A stretch of 64,000 nt of DNA, from NCBI RefSeq assembly GCF_025263685.1, contig NZ_CP092109.1, positions 248,001 through 312,000 of the forward strand. Direction: 5' to 3'. Made by a program: the position numbers and the translations under genes. The stretch's first letter is position 1. Each line of letters begins with the position of its first letter. The stretch is from Geoalkalibacter halelectricus. Lineage in GTDB: Bacteria; Desulfobacterota; Desulfuromonadia; Desulfuromonadales; Geoalkalibacteraceae. Positions 1-8,821 of this stretch are shown piece by piece. Under the pieces are notes generated by a model, which searched no databases, was not told the DNA's origin, and saw nothing but the letters and a program-made list of their open reading frames with translations.

Positions 1-1149
1 CGACAACAGAGCAAACACCGCCAGCACCAGCAGGGGTGAATCGGTCAATCCCGACAGCCCGAGATCGGCCAGGTAGCGCGCGGCGCCGCTGCGTTCCAGG
101 GAGGCGGCCAGGGCGATGGCGCCGCCGTACATGAGGATCACCCCCCAGTTGACGTATTCCTCGATCTGCTTCCAGCTGACCACGCGAAAAGCAAAGAGCA
201 CCGCCACCGCAACGATGGCGATGTTGGCAAGGCCCAGGGTCCGGCCGAGGAAAATCCAGCACAGGATGGTCACCGTCATCACCACCGCCACGATCAACTC
301 GCGGTGGTTCATGCGGCCCATTTCAAGGCGCCTTTGCTTGAGATAGGCCTGGCCCTTTTCCACCGTCGCGATATCGATGGGAAACAGCAGGCGCAGCAAG
401 ACGAAACCGACGATCAGCAGCGGCACGACGATGGGCAGGGCGGCGGCGGTCCACTCGACGAAGGAAAAATCCAGGTCGGTGCCCTCGCGCAGCATGCCCA
501 CCGCCAGGGGCGCGCGGGCGCCGCCGAGAAAGGTGGCGATGCCGCCGATCACGCAGCCCCAGGCAATGCTCATGAACAGCAGCTTGCCGTAGCTGCTGCG
601 GCCCGGCTCCAGCCCCAGGCTGCGCACGATTTCCGCCACCATGGCGAACATCATCGCCGCCACGGCATGCTCGCTCATGGCAAAGGAGAGCAGCGCCGAG
701 AAGATAAACACCGTCAAAGCCAGGCTGCCGGGGGTCTTGCCGAACCGCGCCAGCATGGTGCGGGCCAGCCGCGCGGAGAGCCCCGAGCCGCTCATGGCGG
801 CGGCAAGAATAAAGGCGCTCAGAATGAAGAACACCGCCTCGTTGCCGAACAATGCATAGGTTTCGCGTCGACCGAGAATGCCCAGCAGCGGGATGGCCGC
901 CAGGGCCAGCAGGGAAGTCACCGCCAAAGGCAGCAGCCCGCTCACCCAGAGAAAGGTGCAGGCCCCGAACAGCACCAAGGCCCGGTAGCCTTCGCGCGAG
1001 AGCTCGGCCGGCGGCTCCAGGCCGAAGAACAGGAGGGCGAGAATCAGCAAAGCGGCTATAATCTGATAGCGGCGGGTGCGCTCGGCCAGAATCACCCACA
1101 TGGGGCGCCGGTCGATCTTGAGGGGATTTTTGAACTGGTTGGGATCCAT
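1..1149 (-). CDS. SLC13/DASS-type membrane permease, 3' end cut by window
   Basis: The frame is open from an ATG at 1149 to base 1 (383 codons, no stop), so the C-terminus lies outside the window. The product is a polytopic inner-membrane protein. After a short cytoplasmic N-terminus (MDPNQFKNPLKIDRRPMW) come alternating hydrophobic segments and the stretch FILSAFILAAAMSGSGLSAR, typical of the divalent anion:Na+ symporter / citrate transporter superfamily. The family moves dicarboxylates, sulfate or citrate with Na+; the substrate cannot be read here. The start codon overlaps the stop of the upstream gene (TGATG at 1151-1147), so the two are co-transcribed and probably translationally coupled. 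Frames on the opposite strand are shadows. Confidence 0.8.
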   Translation of the reverse strand, partial: MDPNQFKNPLKIDRRPMWVILAERTRRYQIIAALLILALLFFGLEPPAELSREGYRALVLFGACTFLWVSGLLPLAVTSLLALAAIPLLGILGRRETYALFGNEAVFFILSAFILAAAMSGSGLSARLARTMLARFGKTPGSLALTVFIFSALLSFAMSEHAVAAMMFAMVAEIVRSLGLEPGRSSYGKLLFMSIAWGCVIGGIATFLGGARAPLAVGMLREGTDLDFSFVEWTAAALPIVVPLLIVGFVLLRLLFPIDIATVEKGQAYLKQRRLEMGRMNHRELIVAVVMTVTILCWIFLGRTLGLANIAIVAVAVLFAFRVVSWKQIEEYVNWGVILMYGGAIALAASLERSGAARYLADLGLSGLTDSPLLVLAVFALLS

Positions 1150-1943
1150 CACAGGCCAGCCGAATCAAAGGATTCTTCGACCCGCCGCACCCGCAGCAGC
1201 CGCCGCAGGTCGCTGCCGGCGCGCAGACGCGCATCCTGGGCGCGCCCCAGAAGGGAACCGACCAGGGTACGCGGCACCGCGACGGCCAACGGCGTGGTCA
1301 GAACGATCAAAGGCGCCAAGGGGCGCAGCACCACGCCGGCGCGCCGCCAACATTGTTCCAGATGCGCGAAGAGCGCGCCGGTCGCCTCGGCATCCACCGC
1401 GCCGCAGTGCGCATCCAGACTAAGCAAGGGCAGGATGCGACGCCGCGCCAACTCATCCATGGCCGCCATCAGTTTTGGCGCCTCGGCGCCGCGCCAGCCG
1501 AGGGTCGCGCTCACCGCCCAGCGGGGGAAAATATCCCGGGCCAGTTCGAGAGCATGAAGCCTTTGCTGCACCGGGGGGCTGTCCCAGTCGGCCGCGCCGT
1601 CGATCTCCAGGTCAAGCAGATCGATTCCTTGGGTGTAGGCGAATTCGAGCTGGGCGCGCTGGGGAGCGAAACCCAGGCGCGCAAAAACGAAACCGCGCAG
1701 ATTTTTTTTGATCAGCCCGAGAAGTTCGGCGGTAGCCCCGAGTGTATCCGGGGTGGGGAGGTCAAAGAGAAACAGCTCGACGGGAGCTTGGCAGTCGCTG
1801 TCAAAAATGGTTTCCAGGGTGGGTTGCGGCTCCAGGCCGGCGCCCACCAGAAAGACCCCGTTCACCCTCCGCAATTCCTGCGGCCTGGGACGTAGGGGCG
1901 GCTGGTGGAGCAGATCGGGGATTCTGGACAGCTCAAGTTGCAT
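1149..1943 (-). CDS. Unrecognised 264-aa protein coupled to the SLC13 permease
   Basis: Complete 264-codon gene from an ATG at 1941-1943. I do not recognise the family. The protein is soluble, with no signal peptide or membrane segment. It has alternating hydrophobic strands and helices (for example ELFLFDLPTPDTL, GFVFARLGFAP, IDLLDLEIDG) that could be a beta/alpha barrel; this is inference. There are only two cysteines and no metal-binding motif. Its stop overlaps the permease start by one base, so the two products probably act in the same process. The 215-bp region upstream is unusually AT-rich and must hold the promoter. Confidence 0.65.
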   Translation of the reverse strand: MQLELSRIPDLLHQPPLRPRPQELRRVNGVFLVGAGLEPQPTLETIFDSDCQAPVELFLFDLPTPDTLGATAELLGLIKKNLRGFVFARLGFAPQRAQLEFAYTQGIDLLDLEIDGAADWDSPPVQQRLHALELARDIFPRWAVSATLGWRGAEAPKLMAAMDELARRRILPLLSLDAHCGAVDAEATGALFAHLEQCWRRAGVVLRPLAPLIVLTTPLAVAVPRTLVGSLLGRAQDARLRAGSDLRRLLRVRRVEESFDSAGL

Positions 1944-2158
1944 CGGCAGGTACCAGGGCTCAAGGCAGCGGCTGTATGAAAACGCAACCGCGCAGGAAAA
2001 TCAAAAAGCCTATCCACCATATAAAGAATAGAAATTTATTTCAACAAAAATTGTATTTTTTCTCCCTTGATATTTTCCCACCACTTAGGTGTAGTTTTTG
2101 CGGCTTGGTTGCCGTTGTCTCTACAAATCCGCGTGCAAACACGTAAAAACCTGCCCGC
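1944..2158. other. AT-rich intergenic region
   Basis: 215 bases between two minus-strand genes, far richer in A+T than the surroundings, especially 2030-2100. It should contain the end of the acyltransferase transcript and the promoter of the 1149-1943 gene. Short A/T-rich hexamers resembling -10 elements are present, but none is paired with a convincing -35 at 16-18 bases, so no promoter is called. No small gene with a ribosome binding site was seen. Confidence 0.4.
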
Positions 2159-2929
2159 TCAGCCTCCCCATTGCCGAAGTTTGTCCTGAATGAAGGAAAC
2201 AACGGCGTCCTGGGTCGCCTGCCCGTTGCCGGAGACCTCAAGGGGTGCGCCAAAAGCCATGTGCACGGTTTTTTCCGGGTCGATGCGGCCGCAATCCTTG
2301 ATCAGCCGCCCATTGCCCCAGGCATCGGTTTTCAGCGCCACGGGCAGCACCGGCACTCCGGCGCGCTTGGCCAATTTGACCCCGATGCTGTTGAATTCCT
2401 CGGGATCGAAGCGCGGGGTACGGGTAGTCTGCGGAAAGACCACCACTGACATGCCGCTCGCCAGGCGTGCCTGCCCCTCCTCAATCACCACCTTAAAATC
2501 ATCGCGCGGGTTGACGCGATCGACCAGGATCGGCTTGCGGCTGATCATGACGTGACGAAAGATGGGGTATTCCACCAGGCTGCGCTTGACCACGAAGGTC
2601 AGGGGCGAGTGCGGCAAAACCAGCGCGGGCAGCACGAAGGTTTCCAGAGTGCTCATGTGGTTGCCGACCATCACCCAGGGCCCCGGGTTGTTGCGCAAAT
2701 GCTCGACTCCCTCGATGGCCAAACGCACGCCGACGCGCTCCAGGGCTTCGACCACCCGCCAACTGGCGACCACCCAGGCGTCGTCCGAAAGCCGCCCCTG
2801 CTTGGCCTTGCGGCTGGCGCCGTAGACAATGCCGGCCAATCGGGTGTAGTAGCACAGGCTCGGCAGCCGGCGGCACAGGGGCGAGGCGGCACGCGGGTCG
2901 GTCAAATAGACATCATCGGTGGAGGACAT
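2159..2929 (-). CDS. PlsC-like lysophospholipid acyltransferase with altered catalytic motifs
   Basis: 256-aa protein of the 1-acylglycerol-3-phosphate O-acyltransferase superfamily, which transfers acyl chains to lysophospholipid at the inner membrane. Block I is present at residues 90-96 as NHMSTLE and block III at 165-170 as FPQTTR. The usual forms are NHxxxxD and FPEGTR, so the catalytic Asp is Glu (E96) and the Glu-Gly of block III is Gln-Thr. His91, the catalytic base, is kept. I chose the ATG at 2929; a TTG eight codons upstream (2953) lacks a ribosome binding site. It is divergent from the formate/nitrite channel gene. Superfamily is clear; exact acyl acceptor is unknown. Confidence 0.8.
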   Translation of the reverse strand: MSSTDDVYLTDPRAASPLCRRLPSLCYYTRLAGIVYGASRKAKQGRLSDDAWVVASWRVVEALERVGVRLAIEGVEHLRNNPGPWVMVGNHMSTLETFVLPALVLPHSPLTFVVKRSLVEYPIFRHVMISRKPILVDRVNPRDDFKVVIEEGQARLASGMSVVVFPQTTRTPRFDPEEFNSIGVKLAKRAGVPVLPVALKTDAWGNGRLIKDCGRIDPEKTVHMAFGAPLEVSGNGQATQDAVVSFIQDKLRQWGG

Positions 2930-3125
2930 CCTTTCCAAGGCTTCACACTCCAAGGGCTGGGCGGCCGGCGCGAAAATAAACCTGATGCTTCCGACCCGCG
3001 ATTTTTTTTGTCAACGCCGGGCAGCGGGCCGAAAAAAGCCCTCGCCTGGAAAAATCACTGTGCTAGACTGTGCGGCGAAACGAACGGGATTTGCATCTCT
3101 TCATACGGACAAGGATCACTGCCCC

Positions 3126-3971
3126 ATGACCTCTGGCTCGCCCTGCCCCCTGGCGGAGAAACCGCCGGAAAAGCGCTTTCTCACGCCCGCTGAAACCACC
3201 TGCCTGATCGCCGAAAACGGCAAGCGCGTGCTTAATCAATCGCTCTCGCGCACGCTGCTGCTGAGTTTGCTGGCCGGGGTTTACATCGCCTTCGGCGCCC
3301 AACTCGCCACCATCGTCACCCATGACGCCGCCCCGATCATCGGCGACGGGCTGGCGCGCTTCGTCGCCGGCAGTGTCTTCTCCCTGGGGCTGATGCTGGT
3401 GGTGATCTGCGGCGCTGAGTTGTTTACCGGCAACTCCCTGCTGACCAAGGCGGCGCTGCACGGCCACATCCGCTGGAGCAGCATCTGGAGCAACTGGACG
3501 GTGGTATTGGCGGGCAACCTGGTCGGTTCGCTGTTCTTCGCCTGGCTGATGTTTCATTCCCTGCTCTGGGAACAGGGCCAGATCGCCGAACGCGCCCTGA
3601 CCACCGCCCAGGCCAAGGTCGAGCTGTCTTTCGCGGCCGCGCTGATCCGCGGCATCCTGTGCAACTGGCTGGTGTGCCTGGCGGTGTTCATGGCCACCGC
3701 CGCGCGCGACGTCACCGGCAAGATCCTCGCCTGCTACGTACCGATCATGGCCTTTGTCGCCAGCGGCTTCGAGCACTCAATCGCCAACATGTACTTCATC
3801 CCCACCGGCCTGCTCCTGGCCGGGGTCCCGGGGCTGGAGGCGCCGGGTCTCACCTGGGGCGGCTTTCTCGCCAACATCATTCCGGTGACTCTGGGCAACA
3901 TCATCGGCGGCGTGATCTTCGTCGGCTTCGCCTATTGGTACATCCACCTCAAGGCCCTGCGAACCTCCTGA
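3126..3971 (+). CDS. Formate/nitrite transporter (FNT family)
   Basis: 281-aa FocA/NirC-type pentameric inner-membrane channel for formate, nitrite or related small monovalent anions. It has six hydrophobic segments, the family motif CGAELFTGN (residues 95-103) and the central pore histidine in ASGFEHSIANMYF (H217). The ATG at 3126 is preceded by AAGGA at about 10 bases. The frame is open further upstream, but those residues are not conserved-looking. No pyruvate formate-lyase or nitrite reductase is adjacent, so formate (FocA) and nitrite (NirC) cannot be told apart. The gene stands alone, divergent from the acyltransferase and convergent with the ZapG-like gene 16 bases downstream. Confidence 0.88.
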   Translation: MTSGSPCPLAEKPPEKRFLTPAETTCLIAENGKRVLNQSLSRTLLLSLLAGVYIAFGAQLATIVTHDAAPIIGDGLARFVAGSVFSLGLMLVVICGAELFTGNSLLTKAALHGHIRWSSIWSNWTVVLAGNLVGSLFFAWLMFHSLLWEQGQIAERALTTAQAKVELSFAAALIRGILCNWLVCLAVFMATAARDVTGKILACYVPIMAFVASGFEHSIANMYFIPTGLLLAGVPGLEAPGLTWGGFLANIIPVTLGNIIGGVIFVGFAYWYIHLKALRTS

Positions 3972-3987
3972 CCAAGCCGGGTCGGGC

Positions 3988-4530
3988 TCAGGATTGACGG
4001 CGCTCGTCGCGGTCCTCGCCCTCGGCGTCCCGCGGCTGCTGCTCCGGGCTCTCCTGCGCCGCCACGGTGTCGGCCGTCTCGCCGTCCCTTGCCGGCTCGG
4101 TCCCGGGTTCGCCCTCGGCGGCGGGTTCCGCGGCGGCATCCCTCTCGGGTTTCTCCCCGACCTGCTCCTCCCGTTGCTCGGTCGCCCGCGCCTTGGCCTG
4201 GTCGTGAAGGTCGGCTCCGGCCTCGAGTTCCGCCGGGGCGCCGGGAAAGAGTTTTTTCGCGGGAATCTCGGCCAATTTTTCACAGCCGTGCGCCAGGTGG
4301 TGATAGAGATCGCGATAGGAACCGGTGAGAGTCGCGAAAAGCTCGCCGGTGCGATCAAAATGCCGTGTCACATCGGCGCGGTATTCTTCCAATTCCTTTT
4401 TGCGCTCGGCGAGCTCCTGCTCCATGGCCTTGACCTTTTCGGAGCGACTCTCCGCGAGGCGCCCGAGAAAAAAGGCCAGGGCGCCCACACCAATCACCAA
4501 CACCACGACCAGCACGATCCACATTTCCAT
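3988..4530 (-). CDS. YhcB/ZapG family (DUF1043) inner-membrane protein
   Basis: 180 aa. One N-terminal membrane helix (residues 3-22) is followed by a cytoplasmic coiled coil with the DUF1043 pattern: E-L-x-x-x-K-x-E-L-E-x-Y-R, HF-x-R-x-x-EL and YR-x-LY-x-H-x-A. This matches the layout of E. coli YhcB/ZapG, linked to cell division and envelope synthesis. Residues from about 100 on form an unusually long, Glu/Ala/Pro-rich acidic tail, likely disordered. A very strong ribosome binding site (AAGGAGG) precedes the ATG at 4530. The tail is poorly conserved in the family, so its length is not surprising. Confidence 0.75.
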   Translation of the reverse strand: MEMWIVLVVVLVIGVGALAFFLGRLAESRSEKVKAMEQELAERKKELEEYRADVTRHFDRTGELFATLTGSYRDLYHHLAHGCEKLAEIPAKKLFPGAPAELEAGADLHDQAKARATEQREEQVGEKPERDAAAEPAAEGEPGTEPARDGETADTVAAQESPEQQPRDAEGEDRDERRQS

Positions 4531-4607
4531 TGCTCTATTCCTCCTTGAGACTGAGCTTCACATTTTTCATCTCACACGCCGCGCGCGCCGCCCGAGATCG
4601 CAACGGG

Positions 4608-4625
4608 AAAGGCCCGATGGCCTTT
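4608..4625. terminator. Short hairpin, possible terminator of the glycosidase gene
   Basis: A 7-bp perfect stem (AAAGGCC / GGCCTTT) with a CGAT loop lies about 40 bases beyond the stop of the glycosidase gene. The stem itself supplies a few U residues on either strand, but there is no long U tract, so termination efficiency is uncertain. Confidence 0.35.
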
Positions 4626-4662
4626 TCACCCAAAAAATCCATGCCCCTAAGGCCTTGGCCCC

Positions 4663-5856
4663 TCAAAAAGGCCGCGCGCCTTCAAATACGGCGCGATGGG
4701 CAGTCAGATACATGGCCGCGTTCCACGACTGGCCCGCCATGCCCATGGGGCGGCCGCTGCGGCCGTGAAACCATTCATTGAACTGCCAGTGGCCGACGGC
4801 ATTGGCCGCCGCCAGCCGCGCGAGCTGTTGCCGCGCCTCGCCCATGCGCCCCAGACGCGCCAGCAACATGACCCAGAAGCCCCCGGCAAAGGGCCAGCAG
4901 CCGCCATTGTGATACTGATAGGGCAGATTCTGCTGGTGGCGTCCCATGTAGGGGCGCCACAGGGCGCTGTCCCTGGCAATGGGGTGCGCTACCACGCGCA
5001 GGGGCCAGGGATCCTGGGCGCCGAGGCTCTGCACGCGCTCGCAGACCCGCACCGCGCGGGACGAATCGGCCAACCCGGTCAGGGCCGCCAGCACGTTGGC
5101 GAATAGATCGCCTTCCGCGCCCCAGTGGGAGAAGTTGACGAAGCTCAGAAACAGCCCGTCGCCGCGCGCCTTGTTGCGGATGTAGTGGGCCAGAAGCCGC
5201 GCCCGCCGATGCTCGGGCACCACCGGACCGAAGGGATCGAAGAGGGTTTGTGCATAAGCACGGGTCACTTCGATTCCCGGCAGATCGTAGAGCCGCTTGA
5301 CCAGGTACCAGAGGGCGTTGGTGTAGAGCACGAACCCGGAGCGCGGCATGATGTCCGCCCAGTCGCTGGCCTCGTTCTGCTGCAACAAGCCCCAGGTGGG
5401 ATGCTCCTGGCAGCTCAGCCACTGCAGGGCGCGCGCCGTCGCGGGGGCCAGAGCCACGCGCAGGGACGCATCACCCGAGGCCTTGTCGTGCACCGCCAAG
5501 GCGATCAACCACCACAGGGTCGCATCGATACAGCCGGTGTACCAGAAATCAACCTCTCCGGACTCGGGCTGCACGAATTTGGGGATCTGGCCGTTGGGCG
5601 CCTGATGGCGCGCCAGGGTGGTCAGGGAGCAGCGCGCCCCCTCCTCCAGCAGCGCGTCTCCAGAGCCGATCATGCCCAGGGCGCAAATGGCCGCATCGCG
5701 GCCGAAAATGCTGGTATAGTGACGCCCCCGGGCCTTCTCTCCCGGCGTACAGGCCAGAATGCCCTCGTCGCTGAGGTTGCGCTGCAAAAGCTCCTGCGAG
5801 CGTTGGTAGGCTTGCTCAAACAGCCCCGGGGGCGAAATGGTCAAGTCGCGCTTCAT
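4663..5856 (-). CDS. GH100-like (alpha/alpha)6-barrel glycosidase, invertase or debranching type
   Basis: 397 aa, no signal peptide, so cytoplasmic. It resembles alkaline/neutral invertases and bacterial amylo-alpha-1,6-glucosidase-like proteins. Diagnostic stretches are YTSIFGRDAAICALG (about 47-61), CIDATLWW with D111 at the position of the catalytic Asp, YHNGGCWPFAGGFW, and FNEWFHGRSGRPMGMAGQSW with E361 at the position of the second catalytic acid. By family, the substrate is sucrose or an alpha-glucan oligosaccharide; the sequence does not settle this. The start is ATG at 5856. No sugar transporter or sucrose synthase gene is nearby. Confidence 0.72.
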   Translation of the reverse strand: MKRDLTISPPGLFEQAYQRSQELLQRNLSDEGILACTPGEKARGRHYTSIFGRDAAICALGMIGSGDALLEEGARCSLTTLARHQAPNGQIPKFVQPESGEVDFWYTGCIDATLWWLIALAVHDKASGDASLRVALAPATARALQWLSCQEHPTWGLLQQNEASDWADIMPRSGFVLYTNALWYLVKRLYDLPGIEVTRAYAQTLFDPFGPVVPEHRRARLLAHYIRNKARGDGLFLSFVNFSHWGAEGDLFANVLAALTGLADSSRAVRVCERVQSLGAQDPWPLRVVAHPIARDSALWRPYMGRHQQNLPYQYHNGGCWPFAGGFWVMLLARLGRMGEARQQLARLAAANAVGHWQFNEWFHGRSGRPMGMAGQSWNAAMYLTAHRAVFEGARPF

Positions 5857-5996
5857 GTGTCCTGTTTCGAGAAGAGTTGCGGGCGATTATAGGGCAAATC
5901 CCCCCGTCCCGCCAAGCGCGGCCAATAGAAAACGCGCATTTCTCCGCAGAGATCCGCGCGCCCGTGGAGATATTTTAGCGGTCAACCCCGCCAAAC

Positions 5997-6194
5997 CTAG
6001 TGCCGGCAGCGATCCGCCTCATCGCCGTCCTCGCGGCCGCAGTAATCCTCGGGCCGGCGCCCCTCATCGGCGCACTTGCAGTCATCGGGCTCGCCACAGC
6101 GCCGGCGCAGGGGCGGACGGCGAAAAAACAGGCCGAGGCCCAAAGCGGCAAAGGCCAGAAGAAACAGCAACAGAACGGCAAGAAAGGTGGTCAT
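5997..6194 (-). CDS. nqrM: NqrM-type Na+-NQR maturation factor
   Basis: 65-aa protein starting three bases after the nqrF stop. One N-terminal membrane helix (FLAVLLLFLLAFAALGLGLFF) is followed by a short basic stretch and a Cys-rich tail (about C33, C39, C41, C51, C63). Helix plus Cys-rich tail immediately after nqrF is the arrangement of NqrM (DUF539), needed to insert the membrane Fe centre of Na+-NQR. The classical CGG(L) motif is degenerate here (RRRCGEPDDCKC), so this is a divergent member. It is too small for confident calling by length alone, but position and Cys pattern support it. Confidence 0.7.
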   Translation of the reverse strand: MTTFLAVLLLFLLAFAALGLGLFFRRPPLRRRCGEPDDCKCADEGRRPEDYCGREDGDEADRCRH

Positions 6195-6197
6195 GGC

Positions 6198-7424
6198 CTA
6201 CATGCCGAAATCGTCGTAGAAGATGCTCTCCGGCACCACGCCGAGGTTTTCCAGCATCTCGCGCGCCGCCATCAGCAGCATGGGCGGTCCGCACAGATAG
6301 TACTCGCAATCCTCGGGCGCCGGATGGTCCTTGAGATATTCCTTGTAAAGCACCTCGTGAATGAAACCGGTCAGGCCCTCCCAATTGTCCTCGGGCAGGG
6401 GTTCGGAGAGGGCCACGTGCCAGGAGAAATTGTCGTGCTCGGCTTCAAGGCCCTTGAAGTCCTCGTCGTAAAACAGCTCCTTGAGGCTGCGCGCGCCGTA
6501 CCAGTAGCTGATCTTGCGACGGGTTTTCACCCGCAGCAACTGGTCGAAGATGATGGAGCGCAGAGGCGCCATGCCGGCGCCGCCGCCGAGAAAGATCATC
6601 TCGGCGTCGGTGTCGCGGGCGAAGAAATCGCCGAAGGGGCCAGAAATGCTGACCTCGTCGCCGGGCTTGAGGCTGAAAATGTAGGACGACATGGCGCCCG
6701 GCGGCACCTTGGGGTGGTGCGGCGGCGGGGTCGCCACGCGCACGTTGAGCATGATGATCCCCGGCTCGCCGGGGTGGTTGGCCATGGAATAGGCGCGCTG
6801 CACCGGTTCGCGCACCACCGAATGAAATTGCCAGATATTGAACCGGTCCCAATCGGCGTGAAACCTCTCGTCGATGTCGAAGTCGCGGTATAACACCTCG
6901 TGGGGCGGCGCTTCGATCTGGATATAGCCGCCGGCACGAAAATCCAGTTCCTCGCCCTCGGGCAACTCCAGCACCAGTTCCTTGATGAAACTGGCCACGT
7001 TGCGGTTCGAGCGGACCTTGCAGGTCATTTTGCGCGCGGCGAAGATTTCCGGGGGTAATTCGATCTTCATGTCCTGCTTAACGCTCACCTGGCAGGACAA
7101 GCGCAGCCCCTCGCGTTCGGCGCGGCGCGTGATATGGGATGTTTCGGTGGGCAGAACGGCGCCGCCGCCTTCCGTGATTTTCACCACGCACTGGCCGCAG
7201 GAACCACCACCCCCACAGGCCGAGGGCACATAGATGCCCTGGCTGCCGAGGGTCTGGAGCAGCTTGCCGCCCGGGCGCACTTCCAGGGCCTTATCCGGAT
7301 CATCGTTGACGGTGATCTTCACCTTGCCGCGCGGCACCAGAAAATAGCGCGCGGTGACGATGACGGCCACAAGCAGCAGAATGATGCTGGTAAACAGCGA
7401 AACGCCTAAGATGACTTCAAGCAT
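6198..7424 (-). CDS. nqrF: Na+-translocating NADH:quinone oxidoreductase subunit F
   Basis: 408 aa. NqrF takes electrons from NADH: an N-terminal membrane helix (about 5-27) is followed by a plant-type 2Fe-2S ferredoxin domain with ligands in [11 protein letters not shown] and LSCQV. Then come a flavin domain with the FAD-binding RAYSMAN motif, a nucleotide-binding segment ([15 protein letters not shown]) and the C-terminal CGPPMLLMA and YDDFGM. Length is normal for the family. It is separated from nqrE by 164 bp that hold an inverted repeat, unlike the other tightly packed nqr genes. Confidence 0.96.
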   Translation of the reverse strand: MLEVILGVSLFTSIILLLVAVIVTARYFLVPRGKVKITVNDDPDKALEVRPGGKLLQTLGSQGIYVPSACGGGGSCGQCVVKITEGGGAVLPTETSHITRRAEREGLRLSCQVSVKQDMKIELPPEIFAARKMTCKVRSNRNVASFIKELVLELPEGEELDFRAGGYIQIEAPPHEVLYRDFDIDERFHADWDRFNIWQFHSVVREPVQRAYSMANHPGEPGIIMLNVRVATPPPHHPKVPPGAMSSYIFSLKPGDEVSISGPFGDFFARDTDAEMIFLGGGAGMAPLRSIIFDQLLRVKTRRKISYWYGARSLKELFYDEDFKGLEAEHDNFSWHVALSEPLPEDNWEGLTGFIHEVLYKEYLKDHPAPEDCEYYLCGPPMLLMAAREMLENLGVVPESIFYDDFGM

Positions 7425-7470
7425 TTAAGATCCCGTTTGTATGATCGCATGCACGCCAAAATCCGTTTTT

Positions 7471-7570
7471 CACCGCTGAGGGCGCCGAGAACGCAGAGCC
7501 AAAACCTTAAGACGACCTTGAAATTGTTCTTTTCACGGTTTTCTCAGCGCCCTTTGCGCTCTCGGCGGTA
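7471..7570. repeat. Inverted-repeat element between nqrE and nqrF
   Basis: About 100 bp with imperfect inverted ends: ACCGCTGAGGGCGCCGAGAA at the left, and at the right a sequence whose reverse complement begins ACCGCCGAGAGCGC. The middle (about 40 bp) is AT-rich and not paired. The same type of element, with ends close to CACCGCAGAG...CTCTGCGGT, occurs at 24306-24406 in the nuo operon. Such repeats are common between genes in this bacterial group. When transcribed it can fold into a long hairpin inside the nqr mRNA. Confidence 0.75.
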
Positions 7571-7588
7571 AAAAGATGCTTTTTTGCG

Positions 7589-8200
7589 TTACAGCTGAAT
7601 GCCGGAAAAGGCCATGAACGCCAGGGACATCAACCCCACCACGATGAAGGTCATGCCGAGACCGCGCAACCCCTCGGGCACCTGGGCGTATTTGAGCTTG
7701 GTGCGAATTCCGGCCAGGGCGACGATGGCCAGCGCCCAGCCGAAGCCGCTGCCGAAGCCGAACACCAGGCTCTCGCCGAAATCATAGCGGCGCTCCACCA
7801 TGAACAAGGAGCCCCCCAGGATCATGCAATTGACCGTGATCAGGGGCAGAAACACCCCCAGGGCGGCGTAGAGGCGCGGCACGTACTTGTCGAGCACCAT
7901 CTCGAGGATCTGCACGATGGCGGCGATCACGCCGATGTAGCAGATCAGGCCAAGGAATCTCAGATCCGTATCCGCGAAGCCCATCCAGGTCAGGGCGTCC
8001 TCCCTGAGCAGATAGCGATAGATGAGATTGTTGACCGGCACCGTGATCGTTTGCACCACGATGACGGCCAATCCCAGGCCCAGGGCGGTATCGACCTTCT
8101 TGGACACGGCGAGGAAGGTACACATGCCGAGAAAAAAGGCCAGGGCCATGTTCTCGACGAAGACCGAGCGGATGAAGATACTCAGGTAGTGTTCAAGCAT
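7589..8200 (-). CDS. nqrE: Na+-NQR subunit E
   Basis: 203 aa, six membrane helices. NqrE and NqrD are inverted-topology homologues that hold an Fe centre between them in the membrane. Two of the Fe-ligand cysteines are seen here, in [11 protein letters not shown] (about residue 26) and VNCMILGG (about residue 120). It starts at an ATG three bases past the nqrD stop. Length is normal. Confidence 0.95.
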   Translation of the reverse strand: MLEHYLSIFIRSVFVENMALAFFLGMCTFLAVSKKVDTALGLGLAVIVVQTITVPVNNLIYRYLLREDALTWMGFADTDLRFLGLICYIGVIAAIVQILEMVLDKYVPRLYAALGVFLPLITVNCMILGGSLFMVERRYDFGESLVFGFGSGFGWALAIVALAGIRTKLKYAQVPEGLRGLGMTFIVVGLMSLAFMAFSGIQL

Positions 8201-8203
8201 GGC

Positions 8204-8821
8204 TTATTCCTCCACCTGCTCTTTTTTCCAGCTTCGCAGCAGCCAGATCAGCAGCCCGATGATGAAAAAGGCGCTGGGCGGAAGCAGCATCAGGCCGTTG
8301 CTCACATACCAGCCGCCGTCCTGAGCCGGCACCATGACCTGTTGGCCGAGCAGGCTGCCCGAACCGAGCAGTTCGCGCACCGTCGCCACCAGCAGCAGCA
8401 CCAGACTGTAGCCCAGGCCGTTGCCGATACCGTCGAGAAAGCTCATTCCCATGGAGTTTTTGCTGGCGAAGGCTTCGGCGCGGCCGAGCACGATGCAGTT
8501 GGTGATGATCAGGCCGACGAACACCGACAACTGACGACTGATGGCCGGCAGAAAGGTCTGGATGACCTGGTCGGCGACGATGACCAGGGAGGCGATGATG
8601 GTCATCTGCACGATCAGCCGGATGCTGTCGGGGATGTGGTTGCGAATCATGCTGACCGCGGCGTTGGAGAAGGCGACCACGAAGATCACCGCCGCCGACA
8701 TGACCAGCGCCGTCTCCAGCCGGGTGGTGATGGCCAGCGCCGAACAGATGCCGAGAATCTGCAGAGCGATGGGATTGTTGTCGAAGATCGGCCCGAACAG
8801 GGTCTTGCGAATGTCAGCCAT
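8204..8821 (-). CDS. nqrD: Na+-NQR subunit D
   Basis: 205-aa membrane subunit, partner of NqrE. The expected Fe-ligand cysteines are in [12 protein letters not shown] (about residue 28) and [11 protein letters not shown] (about residue 111). The ATG at 8821 overlaps the end of nqrC by 8 bases, which indicates translational coupling. Confidence 0.95.
   Translation of the reverse strand: MADIRKTLFGPIFDNNPIALQILGICSALAITTRLETALVMSAAVIFVVAFSNAAVSMIRNHIPDSIRLIVQMTIIASLVIVADQVIQTFLPAISRQLSVFVGLIITNCIVLGRAEAFASKNSMGMSFLDGIGNGLGYSLVLLLVATVRELLGSGSLLGQQVMVPAQDGGWYVSNGLMLLPPSAFFIIGLLIWLLRSWKKEQVEE

Noticed and set aside
304-1557. Plus-strand open frame opposite the permease and its partner
   Set aside because: The product is low-complexity His/Gln/Arg-rich; the minus-strand genes explain the region.
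2930-2953. TTG start for the acyltransferase, 8 codons upstream
   Set aside because: No ribosome binding site precedes it, and the extra residues do not look conserved.
3040-3070. Possible -10 element (TGCTAGACT) upstream of the formate/nitrite channel gene
   Set aside because: No -35 box at 16-18 bases, so a promoter was not called.
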